Positions 26,181 through 34,737 of a DNA stretch of 46,761 nucleotides are shown here, one piece after another; position 1 is the first letter of the stretch; every line of letters starts with the position of its first letter. Under the pieces are notes generated by a model. It made no database searches. It saw nothing but the letters and a program-made list of their open reading frames with translations, and had not been told where the DNA came from. Source of the stretch: a virus; IMG/VR virus record IMGVR_UViG_3300008050_000079, positions 1 through 46,761 of that record; one strand, 5' to 3'. A program made the position numbers and the translations under genes.

Positions 26181-26984
26181 ATGATCCTAGGCTCTCGTAT
26201 ACCGCCAAAGCTCAACCCGCGCGCTGATTTCAAACCTGAACAGTTTCGTAAGGTCATCATCTCACACGGGATGAACTGCACATGGGAACAGGCGGCAGAG
26301 TGTCCATGTAGTCAGACAAGCGCGAGTCATGGATTCAGCCTCACAGGATCATCAGGGAGCGCGGAACAAGCGCGTGTTGACTGTCCAGTGTGCCACGGTA
26401 AAGGGTATCTATATCACAGTTCACAGACGATCAAGGCAGTGGTCACGGGCGCGCGAAAAGAGGAGCAGAGATTTGGGCCTCTTGGCGCGACTGAGTATGG
26501 AAAAGGGAACATCGGCCTCACGCTCTTACCTGAACACCTGCCGATGATGGGGGATCGCTTCACGATCACAGATAGCGCGATCGTATATCGTGAGACGCTG
26601 ATCAGAGGAGCGGGACCAACAGACACGCCTAGATACAAGATCGCGACACGCGCTCATGATCTCGCAGGAGGCGCGGTGTCTTTTGGCGTGCGTCACTTGA
26701 TCCCTGCTGACGTTCAAGGGGTCGTTGACGCAAACGGCGCGCTCACTGAAGGTGTAGATTTTACAGTGGTGAATGGGTCTATCCAGTGGATCAACGCACC
26801 CGCTCAAGGTCTACGATTCAGTCTCACATACTACGCTCACCCTGTGTACATCGTCATGAATCACCCTCACGCGATCAGAGATACATATATCAATCGCAAG
26901 GCGCCTGCGCCGTATCATCAAGAGTTGCCTGTCTATGCAGAGGCACAGCTTGAGTTTTACGGGGCTCCAGAGGGCTCGACATGA
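26181..26984 (+). CDS. Neck/structural protein with Cys4 zinc-knuckle-like motif
   Basis: This 267-residue protein has C41-x-C43 (AECPCSQ) and C68-x-x-C71 (DCPVCHGKGYLYH) about 25 residues apart. The CPC ... CPxCxGxG pattern is one I know from small phage neck or tail proteins of myoviruses, and it probably binds zinc. The rest is beta-rich, with GDRFTITDSAIVYRETLIRG and a later LRFSLTYYAHPVYIV segment. It sits between the adaptor and the tail completion genes and overlaps the next gene by ATGA. Role in head-tail joining is inferred. Confidence 0.62.
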   Translation: MILGSRIPPKLNPRADFKPEQFRKVIISHGMNCTWEQAAECPCSQTSASHGFSLTGSSGSAEQARVDCPVCHGKGYLYHSSQTIKAVVTGARKEEQRFGPLGATEYGKGNIGLTLLPEHLPMMGDRFTITDSAIVYRETLIRGAGPTDTPRYKIATRAHDLAGGAVSFGVRHLIPADVQGVVDANGALTEGVDFTVVNGSIQWINAPAQGLRFSLTYYAHPVYIVMNHPHAIRDTYINRKAPAPYHQELPVYAEAQLEFYGAPEGST

Positions 26985-27691
26985 TTGATCTGAGAGAGTA
27001 CGGGCTCGATGAAAAGAGTAGGGAAGCGCGCGCCAAACGCTTCGCGGTAGCGATCGCGGCGGCGTGGAAGGCCACAGCTCACGAAGCGGGAGATGATCTC
27101 GGATCAGTGCTCCGTGACTACAAGCGCGGAATCGTGATCACTCAAGCGACCTCTAACATGGTCATCGTCACGCTCCAAGGGATTGTTCCGAATCTCCTTG
27201 AACAAGGCCAACCTCCCCATGACATGAGAGATTATCTCTTGCGTACTGTGAGAGTGGGCGCGTCACCGATCAGGCGAGATAAAAAGGGGCGCCCTTATCG
27301 CTTCATCATGTTCAGGCGAAAGGTTGCAGAGATCAGGCGCATGGGTATGAAAGGCGCGTATGACGGGGCGAAGAGTCTTGAGGCGACCATGAGCGGATCT
27401 GGTGGACGTTTATTGTACGGTTCACGTATGCCGAGCGGAAGAGCGAAACACTATATCAGCAGAGGGGGCGTGAGATCTGTATCAGACGCGCTCTCAGGTA
27501 TGGTGAAGCTCGTAGGGGTCACGACCGCAGAAGGCGCACAGCGCGGAGGTACAAACACCACCTACGCGACATGGAGAACGGTCTCTTACAAGCGCCCTGA
27601 AGCATGGCAACACTCAGGACGCCCCGCGCTGAATCTCGCGCATCAGGTGATCGATAACATTAATCAGATCGCGGAGGATGCAGGGATATGA
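26981..27691 (+). CDS. Tail completion / neck protein (gp10-like, probable)
   Basis: This 236-residue protein starts by ATGA overlap. The sequence VTLQGIVPNLLEQGQPPHDM, then YLLRTV, KKGRPYRFIMFRRK and TYATWRTVSYKRPEAWQHSG, resembles small virion morphogenesis proteins found between adaptor and tail genes. It ends in a helix (LNLAHQVIDNINQIAEDAGI). It overlaps the next gene by ATGA. Expected role is closing or joining the head-tail connector; the family name is uncertain. Confidence 0.6.
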   Translation: MIDLREYGLDEKSREARAKRFAVAIAAAWKATAHEAGDDLGSVLRDYKRGIVITQATSNMVIVTLQGIVPNLLEQGQPPHDMRDYLLRTVRVGASPIRRDKKGRPYRFIMFRRKVAEIRRMGMKGAYDGAKSLEATMSGSGGRLLYGSRMPSGRAKHYISRGGVRSVSDALSGMVKLVGVTTAEGAQRGGTNTTYATWRTVSYKRPEAWQHSGRPALNLAHQVIDNINQIAEDAGI

Positions 27692-28287
27692 TCCACCATC
27701 ACCTGACAACGGCGCTGAGAACATCACTCGCATACTACCTCGATCAAGCGAATCAACAAGCGCTCCTCGATCACCTGTACAACACCGCGCACGATGACGC
27801 GACATTGATCAAGATCCTTCAAGAGTTACGCGAGAAGGCGCCTAAAATCATACCGCACGCGACCGCAGGCGCTCAAGCGCTCCCGCTCGTTGTATGTCAA
27901 CAGATGAGCCGTACTGTGGTACATAGACCGCTTGGAGGATCAGCGCTCGGAGTCGAGCAAACGATCTCAACCCAGAGCGCGCGAATCGAGGTCATGACCG
28001 CAGGCGCGGAGACTGCGGAGGTACTCTCACAGATCGTGATTACCGCACTTCACGCGCTCAGGAAAGATTTTATCGCTAACGGATATCTCACATTTCAGTT
28101 TGAGAATATCGCTGAACTTGCACCTCAGGAGCTTTTAGCAGCTGAAGAGTTAGGGGTATTTGTTCGGCGCATGAACATGACCGCGATGATGCACGACAGC
28201 GCAGGCGCTGATCTCTTCACCCCTGATCAGATCGTAGGTACACTGAGCCTAGGTCTATCACCTCAAGGTCGCGTGACACCTCTTTAA
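27688..28287 (+). CDS. Tail terminator-like protein (probable)
   Basis: This 199-residue protein is placed directly before the sheath gene, where tail terminator proteins commonly lie. It has helical amino and beta-rich carboxy parts (LVVCQQMSRTVVHRPLGGSA, ARIEVMTAGAETAEVLSQIV, HALRKDFIANGYLTFQFEN). The terminator caps the tail tube and sets its length with the tape measure. No diagnostic motif is visible; the call rests mainly on position and size. Its coding end carries the -35 element of the promoter at 28273-28301. Confidence 0.5.
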   Translation: MIHHHLTTALRTSLAYYLDQANQQALLDHLYNTAHDDATLIKILQELREKAPKIIPHATAGAQALPLVVCQQMSRTVVHRPLGGSALGVEQTISTQSARIEVMTAGAETAEVLSQIVITALHALRKDFIANGYLTFQFENIAELAPQELLAAEELGVFVRRMNMTAMMHDSAGADLFTPDQIVGTLSLGLSPQGRVTPL

Positions 28288-28301
28288 ATATCGGCTATAA
28301 T
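28273..28301 (+). promoter_or_regulatory. Putative strong promoter before tail sheath gene
   Basis: GTGACA at 28273-28278 and TATAAT at 28296-28301 are spaced by exactly 17 bases; the -35 matches five of six positions and the -10 is perfect. It sits in one of the few intergenic gaps, 32 bases before the sheath ATG. The -10 is embedded in a perfect palindrome GGCTA-TAA-TAGCC (28293-28305), which might be an operator. This would give extra mRNA for sheath and tube, two high-copy proteins. Confidence 0.68.
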
Positions 28302-28333
28302 AGCCCCCTAACCGAGACAGAAGGAGCGCTGAA

Positions 28334-29983
28334 ATGCCTAGTATTCTCAATTCTTCAGGGTTTCCCCGCACAGCGCGCCCCGCGATTTATACGCGGATTG
28401 ATGCGAGCGCACTAGCAGGTGGAGACGTAGCCAGTGGAAATATCGCGATCGTTGGTGATTTTCCAAGTTTTCAAACATCTACCCCTACACTGTTCAGCTC
28501 ACGACGTGCCTTGAGCGCGTATGATGCGAGTGATCTTGATCTTGAGTTGATCTCTCAACTGGCATTCAGTCCGAGCGACGATCCCGCGACAAGCGGTGGT
28601 GCGTCAAGCGTGCGGATGGTAAACGCGCGAGAGAACTCCGCTCAAGCGTCAATGACCATCGGACCCCTCTCTCTAAAGAGTCGGATCTGGGGCCAGAAGG
28701 GGAACCGATTACAGGGAACTTTGACCCTCGTTAACACTACATACACTCTCGCGCTGTCTCGTAACGGGCTCACTGAGTCTTTTAATGTAGATAATGAGAA
28801 CCTGTTCAGCGTGACAAACGGAGACGCTAACAACGCGCTCACGGTCAAGATTGAGGGCGGTGTACTCACACTCATACGCGATGGAGCAACGCTCCTCACA
28901 GCGACCACAGCAGAGGCGCCAGACCTCGCGAGCGCTGTACAGCTCATGAACGCTGTAGCAGATGTCACCGCGACACTCATTGAGCCTCGTCAGATCGCGC
29001 TTGATAAGGTTGACTCGATCGATCAAAACATCGCCGCGACCGCGACTTATCAATTCACCGCGCCGAGTTTCTTGATCCTTGAGGCGCTCTCTTCAAGCGC
29101 GCTTGTCTCAAGCGTGACCATCGATACAAACGCAGGCGCCACCACGCTCGCTACAGGTTCATTCTCTGCCTCTGGTGGTGGGATGGGTAACGGGTTTGTG
29201 TATCAAAACGCGCTCGCGAGCCTTGAAAATCAGAACGTTCAAATCGTTGTACTCTTCACTGAAGACGCGACATCTCAGAGCTTCTTACCTGCACACCTAA
29301 CAGCGAGCGCGATCGCAGGATATGAGCGTCAAGCTTACTGCGCGATCGCTTCTACAGAGAGCCTCGTCAATGTTAAGACGCGCGCTGTGAGTCTTAATAA
29401 CGCAGGGATCGCGCTCGCGTCACAGAGCATTAAACTGATCACACCGCGAGGTAAAACCGAGACCAAGAGCGCGAAATATACCGCGCTCATGTTGGCGGCG
29501 ATGCAAGCGGGATCAGATACAGGCGAACCGCTGACACGTAAGCGCCCACGGATCATCGAGACTTCTCAGACATGGGACAGCTACGCAGATATTGAGCAAG
29601 CGCTTAAGAGCGGTACACTCATGATCAGTACCGATAATCTAGGGCCACGGGTCGAGCGCTCGATCACGACCTATCTCACCGACAACAATCCTGTATACTG
29701 CGAGATCAGCGCGTATGAGAGCATCTTGGTCTCTCTTCGCTCGCTTCGTTCTTCTCTCGCTGATCAGATCGGTAAACCTACACGCGCGAGTCAGGTTCCA
29801 TTGATCACTTCCCGCGTACAGAGCTCTCTTACTGCTCAGGTACGAGATGGGGTGATCAAAGCCTTTCAAAATATCCAGTTAGAAGACCTCGGTGACCAGA
29901 TCGCGATCAGTTACGAAGTCGCGCCCGTTGAGCCCCTCAACTTTATCACGATCACCGCCGTCGCGGTACGCATCACAGCATAA
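28334..29983 (+). CDS. Contractile tail sheath protein
   Basis: This 549-residue protein has the layout of myovirus sheath subunits: a beta-rich amino domain (SGNIAIVGDFPSFQTSTPTL, then SRRALSAYD), a long variable middle, and a conserved carboxy domain (SLTAQVRDGVIKAFQNIQLE, GDQIAISYEVAPVEPLNFIT). Next to it is a tube gene of the expected size, and a strong promoter lies upstream. AGAAGGAGCG before the ATG is a good ribosome site. The sheath contracts to drive the tube through the cell envelope. This gene is the main evidence for a myovirus. Confidence 0.88.
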   Translation: MPSILNSSGFPRTARPAIYTRIDASALAGGDVASGNIAIVGDFPSFQTSTPTLFSSRRALSAYDASDLDLELISQLAFSPSDDPATSGGASSVRMVNARENSAQASMTIGPLSLKSRIWGQKGNRLQGTLTLVNTTYTLALSRNGLTESFNVDNENLFSVTNGDANNALTVKIEGGVLTLIRDGATLLTATTAEAPDLASAVQLMNAVADVTATLIEPRQIALDKVDSIDQNIAATATYQFTAPSFLILEALSSSALVSSVTIDTNAGATTLATGSFSASGGGMGNGFVYQNALASLENQNVQIVVLFTEDATSQSFLPAHLTASAIAGYERQAYCAIASTESLVNVKTRAVSLNNAGIALASQSIKLITPRGKTETKSAKYTALMLAAMQAGSDTGEPLTRKRPRIIETSQTWDSYADIEQALKSGTLMISTDNLGPRVERSITTYLTDNNPVYCEISAYESILVSLRSLRSSLADQIGKPTRASQVPLITSRVQSSLTAQVRDGVIKAFQNIQLEDLGDQIAISYEVAPVEPLNFITITAVAVRITA

Positions 29984-29995
29984 GGAGCCTAAATC

Positions 29996-30424
29996 ATGCC
30001 TGCATATAGAGGAATAAGTGGCGCGAGCTGTAAAGTATTTTTAAGTTCGACAGGTCAGGAGATCGGGTGGGCTACAGGTGTCAACGTCTCTGAGAATATC
30101 CAGACTCAGCGCGTGGACGTGATCGGAGAGATTGACTCTCAAGAGATCATCCCTGTACGCCGCACCGCTACCATGAGCGTTGATGCGATCCGTATCTCTC
30201 GACAAGCGATGGAGGACAACGGCGCTTGGCAGAAGGGGAGCACGAGCGATATCCTCGACGCGGGTGGTATTGACATGAGCGTGATCGATCAAAACTCAGG
30301 TGACACGCTCCTGACCCTTGAAGGGTGCCGACCCACTACGAGAAACTTTCGACTGGACTCTTCAAGCTTATTCAGCGAGAATCTGAGCTTTGAAGTGAGA
30401 AAAATCGTCTATCCGAACGAGTGA
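29996..30424 (+). CDS. Tail tube protein
   Basis: This 142-residue protein directly follows the sheath and has the typical size and beta-rich pattern of myovirus tube subunits: GWATGVNVSENIQTQRVDVI, EIDSQEIIPVRRTATMSVDA, LEGCRPTTRNFRLDSSSLFS. Hexameric rings stack to form the tube. AAGGAGCCTAAATC before the ATG is a strong ribosome site, in keeping with high expression. Confidence 0.85.
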   Translation: MPAYRGISGASCKVFLSSTGQEIGWATGVNVSENIQTQRVDVIGEIDSQEIIPVRRTATMSVDAIRISRQAMEDNGAWQKGSTSDILDAGGIDMSVIDQNSGDTLLTLEGCRPTTRNFRLDSSSLFSENLSFEVRKIVYPNE

Positions 30425-30431
30425 GTGAATC

Positions 30432-30878
30432 ATGAGCTTATCTGAGATCAGAGAGCGCGCAGAAGCGCGACCCCAAAACACACCTTCTCCAGAGATCACC
30501 GATCAGGAGAAGGTGCTTCATATCTCATTTGAGCTACAAGATCGTGAACTCAACGCAACGGTCACCACGCGAATCTTGACTCTTGAGCAGAGCTTGAAGC
30601 GAGACCGCGCGCTTGTACAGTTATCGGCGCCTGAGAAATATGATGATCTCCCCGCGATGGTCAAGCTCAGGATCTACGCGCTCGCGACATGCGCTCAAGC
30701 GCTCTTAGACCCTCCTGAATGGTTAGACGAATGGATCGGTAGATATGACCCGCTCTTGTTCGCTGTATTTGAGGAGGTGAGCGTCCATGAGCGCGCGTTC
30801 TTTCGATCAGACATGGGAGAGGGCGAAGATCAAGAGGACACGCCAAGGATCAAAATACAGAGCTTCTCAGCTCCCTAG
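30432..30878 (+). CDS. Tail assembly chaperone, first frame
   Basis: This 148-residue, mostly helical protein (TRILTLEQSLKRDRALVQLS, LPAMVKLRIYALATCAQALL, PPEWLDEWIGRYD) lies between tube and tape measure genes, the normal place of tail assembly chaperones such as lambda G/GT. It overlaps the next gene by 92 bases in another frame (+1 relative to this one). Near the overlap is GCG TTC TTT CGA (codons at 30795-30806): a Phe tRNA could move from TTT to TTC while CGA waits in the A site, giving a +1 shift. It helps tape measure and tube assemble and is usually not in the virion. Confidence 0.72.
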   Translation: MSLSEIRERAEARPQNTPSPEITDQEKVLHISFELQDRELNATVTTRILTLEQSLKRDRALVQLSAPEKYDDLPAMVKLRIYALATCAQALLDPPEWLDEWIGRYDPLLFAVFEEVSVHERAFFRSDMGEGEDQEDTPRIKIQSFSAP

Positions 30879-31080
30879 ACTTGACCCCTGCGCTCTTGAC
30901 CCTAACCGATCAAATCTCCATCCCGCGCTTCTCTTAGAGCGTGACCTCTTAACGCTTGAAGATCAGGCGTTTCAGGATCTAGCCCCTGCACATGCTCAGA
31001 AGCTCCATGATAACCAACCTGCTCAAACAGGAATTGACTGGATCGATGAGCTTGAGCGTAGACTCTATAAGGAGGGCTGA
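30787..31080 (+). CDS. Tail assembly chaperone, second frame
   Basis: This 97-codon frame overlaps the end of the previous gene. It could be made alone: AGGAGG at 30772-30777 lies nine bases before its ATG, a near-perfect ribosome site. It could also be joined to the first frame by +1 frameshifting. The product is helical and acidic toward its end (LLERDLLTLEDQAFQDLAPA, IDWIDELERRLYKEG), and it ends two bases before the tape measure ATG. In many tailed phages this second frame binds the tape measure. Confidence 0.65.
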   Translation: MSARSFDQTWERAKIKRTRQGSKYRASQLPRLDPCALDPNRSNLHPALLLERDLLTLEDQAFQDLAPAHAQKLHDNQPAQTGIDWIDELERRLYKEG

Positions 31081-31082
31081 TC

Positions 31083-32633
31083 ATGGCCCAAGAGACTGAA
31101 ATCAAAGTCAGAATTGACGATAACGAGGCGCTTCAGGCGCTCCGTGAAATGGCGTCGTTGGTCGGTCAAATCTCAGACGGTCTCGGTGGTCTTAAAATGT
31201 CACCTGACGCCGTACCGAGCGCGCCGAGTACGCCAAGTGGACGCAAGACCCGCGCAGAGCGACAGAGTGAAGAGTTCTGGAGAACCTTCAGGAAAGAGCA
31301 ACGAGAAGCGGATAGGGTAAGAGAGCAAAGGATAGGAACCTTTAAATCTGAGGGGTCTGCTGCATTTAATAGTATGACGAGCCCTCAGAGTATGAGTTCT
31401 CTCACTAATCGTATGGGCGAAACGATATCGAATATAGGGAGAGCTGTAGGAGGGGCACTTGGTATGGGGGGCGAGTTCGCAGGGGAAGTCATGAAGGGGT
31501 ATGCGCGATCTATCGCGGCGCGTGAGGCTCGCCTCGGTGAAATTATCAACCTCGAAGGTCTTGAAACCGAGATGACGGGGGTTCTTGATACCAATGACGC
31601 TAAAAAGTTCGGTGAGAGTAGGGCAGAAGCGCTTGAGAAGTTCGGAATGGACCCGACACAGACGCGCCAGTTCATGCTAGGGATCGCAGGCGTGGCAGGA
31701 CTACGAACGACAGAGGGAGATCTCTCACCAGAGCGTCTCGCACGTCTCGCAGGGGCAGAGAGAACGGGAGTAGGAGCGCAGAGCATCGCGAGTCTTGCAG
31801 GCGCGTTGAGTCAGAACATCGGGCAGAGCGTAGGAACCGCGCTTGATACCTCTCTCGGCTTGCGAAATCTCGCGGAAAAAGACCTAGATTTGCGAGGTGC
31901 AGGAGTGGAACGATTCCTTGGACAGCTCGGAGGATTCGTTGAAGGTCTCACCGCGCGAGGGATCAGAGCACAGCCTCAAGCAACCGCGAATGCTCTCGCA
32001 GGGATCAGAACAGTTACAGGGCAAAGAGGACAACGCCCCATGCAGATCATGAACGCACTCTCAGGAGTGGGTCAAGGTGCTTTTAGTCAGATCTCCGCTC
32101 CCCTTCAAGAGATCGCGCAGATGTCAGTATTTGCCGACATTATGAGTCGATCAGGCGATCTTTTGGGAGCAATGCAAGAGGCTGAAGCGCTACAGGCAGA
32201 CCCTAGCGCTATTCCCCAGATTATCTCTCAGACATTAGGAGGGGGGCGTGTCTCGCAGGCGGCGATCGGGGCGATTTCAGGGATAGGTACACGAGACGCA
32301 GGAAAACTCGTCGGGGGGATAAGCGGAACAGCGTCTACAGGAGACCGTCTCTCCCCTGAACAGATCAGCGCAAATTTACAGCTTTCAAAAGCCCAAGCGG
32401 AGCAAACTGGAAAAACGATCAGATCTCTGAGAGATGATCCATCAGATACGGCGACCTTTAAACAGATCATCAAAGTGAGCGGTGAAATGGAGCGCTCAAC
32501 CCTGAAAATGACTGAGAATGTCGATTTATTGACAAAGGTTACAGATCTACAAGTAAAGCTCTCTCAAACGACGACCGACGCGGTGAACGGAGTCGCTAAA
32601 GTCATTGATAAAATCATAGATCTGATCCCATAA
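31083..32633 (+). CDS. Tail tape measure protein (short)
   Basis: This 516-residue protein is helical, rich in Ala, Gly, Gln and Ser, and begins with a coiled amino end (EIKVRIDDNEALQALREMAS). It has Gly-rich hydrophobic stretches in the middle (IGRAVGGALGMGGEFAGEVM) and ends in a helix (DAVNGVAKVIDKIIDLIP). It lies between the chaperones and baseplate genes, as expected. At about 1.5 angstrom per residue, tail length would be near 75 nm, a short contractile tail. GGAGGGC precedes the ATG, and its stop overlaps the next start (TAATG). Confidence 0.75.
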   Translation: MAQETEIKVRIDDNEALQALREMASLVGQISDGLGGLKMSPDAVPSAPSTPSGRKTRAERQSEEFWRTFRKEQREADRVREQRIGTFKSEGSAAFNSMTSPQSMSSLTNRMGETISNIGRAVGGALGMGGEFAGEVMKGYARSIAAREARLGEIINLEGLETEMTGVLDTNDAKKFGESRAEALEKFGMDPTQTRQFMLGIAGVAGLRTTEGDLSPERLARLAGAERTGVGAQSIASLAGALSQNIGQSVGTALDTSLGLRNLAEKDLDLRGAGVERFLGQLGGFVEGLTARGIRAQPQATANALAGIRTVTGQRGQRPMQIMNALSGVGQGAFSQISAPLQEIAQMSVFADIMSRSGDLLGAMQEAEALQADPSAIPQIISQTLGGGRVSQAAIGAISGIGTRDAGKLVGGISGTASTGDRLSPEQISANLQLSKAQAEQTGKTIRSLRDDPSDTATFKQIIKVSGEMERSTLKMTENVDLLTKVTDLQVKLSQTTTDAVNGVAKVIDKIIDLIP

Positions 32634-34054
32634 TGAATATTAAATTATACACTGACAAAGAGACCTTTGATATCACGGAATATTGTACCTCTGTACAAGT
32701 CCAGATCGGGCTTTATGCGCCCTATCAAAACGCCTCTGTAGATGTAAAAATCCCCCTTGAGTTGATCCGTGACGCGCTCCCGCACTATGAAGACACCGCT
32801 ACGATTGATATCGATACATGGATGGTGATCTCTGATCATATTGAATACGAGGGAGTGCAGCGCGCGATCTTCCTCGGACGTATGACCGCGATCAGCTACG
32901 GCGTTGAGGCGCTGACCGAGAAGGAGAGCGCAGGGATCATCTCAACGCCCTTGATCTCGATCACCGCGCAGAGCTTTATCGCGCCACTGGTAGAGAGTCA
33001 GCTGTACCTATCAGCGAAACAGCACCTAAAAGGCCATATTTACGAGGTTAACAGTTATGGAAGACTGCTCAAGAACGCGATATCAAGCGCCTTCAGTAAT
33101 AAACGCAACGTAGGCAGAGTACTGCACACGCTCTATAACACGCTCTCTAAACCGTATCGACTCCCTGACACCCTCGCGGGGGGTAGGTCTCTGGACGCGG
33201 TCCCTGTGATCTTCTCACGAAAGAGAGCGGATCAATTCGCCCCTCAAAGATCAGAGCTCTATCGTCATGTGTTCGGGTTAGCGCTCAACGCTTCACATGT
33301 TCGGCCTACAGGCGCGCCGTGGTCAGCGCTCACAGCGCTCTTTGACGCCGATCCGAGTATCATTGAAATGTTCCCCTCACTTGAGCCTAGTAGTTCTAAA
33401 GGAGACATCTCAAAAGCGCTCGGATCAACACCTGTGATCATGTATCGCCTTAAACCGTTTATTTTTAATCGTCCGAGAGGGCAGGACGTGGACCCTGACT
33501 CGTCACAGGTCCAAGAGCACGCGCGCAACGTCAAGACCCTGATCTCTTCAAGCGAGATCATCAGGGTAGGGTACAGCGTCAAGAGCGCAGATCGGATCAA
33601 TGGTGTCTATGTAGACACACCGCTCAACGCCTCACGGGGCGTTGACCCGTTCGGGATACTAGGACGCCCTACGATTGACCGTGAGGACGTTTCAAAGTCA
33701 GGTTTAAGGCTCTACAGGGGTCAATGGCCCTTCTTCCCTGTAGGGCGCAATACTAAGCCTCAATCTCTCACTAATGAACTACAGTACATTATCGGCCTCA
33801 TTGATCAGATCGCTAGAGATCAACACAGGTATGTCAACGGTACAGCGACAACGCGCCAGAGGCTCGATATTAACGCGGGTCAATGGATCAAGCTTGAGAT
33901 CACAGGACCGCGCACTCACGAGTATCTGATCTGTTATGTTGAGACCATAACTCACTCGACGTTTATGAACCCTAACAGCATCACAGAGAAGCGCTCCTCG
34001 ATCTCATTCACGCGCGGATTCTACCAAACAGGAGAGCCGAAAAATGACCACTAA
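32633..34054 (+). CDS. Baseplate hub-type tail protein (probable)
   Basis: This 473-residue, beta-rich protein starts right after the tape measure. The amino part (LYTDKETFDITEYCTSVQVQ, ASVDVKIPLELIRDALPHYE) resembles hub proteins of the T4 gp27 / P2 gpD group, which cap the tube end and hold the spike. The late section (NAGQWIKLEITGPRTHEYLI, YVETITHSTF) is consistent with such a fold. The following gene looks like a spike, which supports the call. No diagnostic motif was seen. Confidence 0.6.
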   Translation: MNIKLYTDKETFDITEYCTSVQVQIGLYAPYQNASVDVKIPLELIRDALPHYEDTATIDIDTWMVISDHIEYEGVQRAIFLGRMTAISYGVEALTEKESAGIISTPLISITAQSFIAPLVESQLYLSAKQHLKGHIYEVNSYGRLLKNAISSAFSNKRNVGRVLHTLYNTLSKPYRLPDTLAGGRSLDAVPVIFSRKRADQFAPQRSELYRHVFGLALNASHVRPTGAPWSALTALFDADPSIIEMFPSLEPSSSKGDISKALGSTPVIMYRLKPFIFNRPRGQDVDPDSSQVQEHARNVKTLISSSEIIRVGYSVKSADRINGVYVDTPLNASRGVDPFGILGRPTIDREDVSKSGLRLYRGQWPFFPVGRNTKPQSLTNELQYIIGLIDQIARDQHRYVNGTATTRQRLDINAGQWIKLEITGPRTHEYLICYVETITHSTFMNPNSITEKRSSISFTRGFYQTGEPKNDH

Positions 34055-34733
34055 ACTTTTTATCAATCGATCGCGCGTCTATCTCAAAGTGATGCAGGTG
34101 ATTGATCGCTATATCGTCAACGGTACGCCTGAATGTGATCTAGTGGATGGATCAGGCGTCGTGTATTCAGGGTGTACGATTATCTCTCTTGGAGGCGCTG
34201 ATACAGATCGCATGAGCACGCCCCCGATCGATGCAGAGGTCCTGACGTGTACACAAGGAGCGGGCGCGCCGTACATCATCGGGGTACTTGCTGAGAATCA
34301 GAGTTATGTTGAAGAGATCACGCTTGATAACGCGGGCGAGTACCCGCTCAATCAGATCGGGATCGATCACAGCGAGTTGAAAAGTAAGGGCGCGCGGATC
34401 GTCGCAGGGGATGAGAGCTTGTATCTGACCCCTAAAACGCGCATACAAGGAACTCTTGAGATTAGTTCAGGCGCGACACCTGAGCAGCATCTCGCGATCG
34501 CAGAGCCTACCATCGACACCCTGACACAGTATCAAGCGCGGATCATAGAGCTGACAACAGCTGTACAGAGTCTCCAGACTGCGCTCTCGGACATGAAAGA
34601 TGCGCTAGTCCTTGATATTCCCGCAGGTACACCCTCGCTTTTAGGTGATGTAATAATGCCGAGTGATCCAATATCGCCAACACCCGCGCCTAATGATACA
34701 ATATCCTCAGATCTAGCAACCATAGAGAGGTGA
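34044..34733 (+). CDS. Baseplate spike / gpV-like protein (probable)
   Basis: This 229-residue protein overlaps the hub gene by 11 bases, with AGGAG in front of its ATG. The first 110 residues (PECDLVDGSGVVYSGCTIIS, EVLTCTQGAGAPYIIGVLAE) look like a small OB-fold domain as in gp5/gpV spikes. A helical stretch and a Pro/Asp/Thr-rich tail (LVLDIPAGTPSLLGDVIMPS) follow. A canonical beta-helix spike tip with a His-x-His metal site is not visible, so it may be only the spike base. Confidence 0.55.
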   Translation: MTTKLFINRSRVYLKVMQVIDRYIVNGTPECDLVDGSGVVYSGCTIISLGGADTDRMSTPPIDAEVLTCTQGAGAPYIIGVLAENQSYVEEITLDNAGEYPLNQIGIDHSELKSKGARIVAGDESLYLTPKTRIQGTLEISSGATPEQHLAIAEPTIDTLTQYQARIIELTTAVQSLQTALSDMKDALVLDIPAGTPSLLGDVIMPSDPISPTPAPNDTISSDLATIER

Positions 34734-34737
34734 TGAT

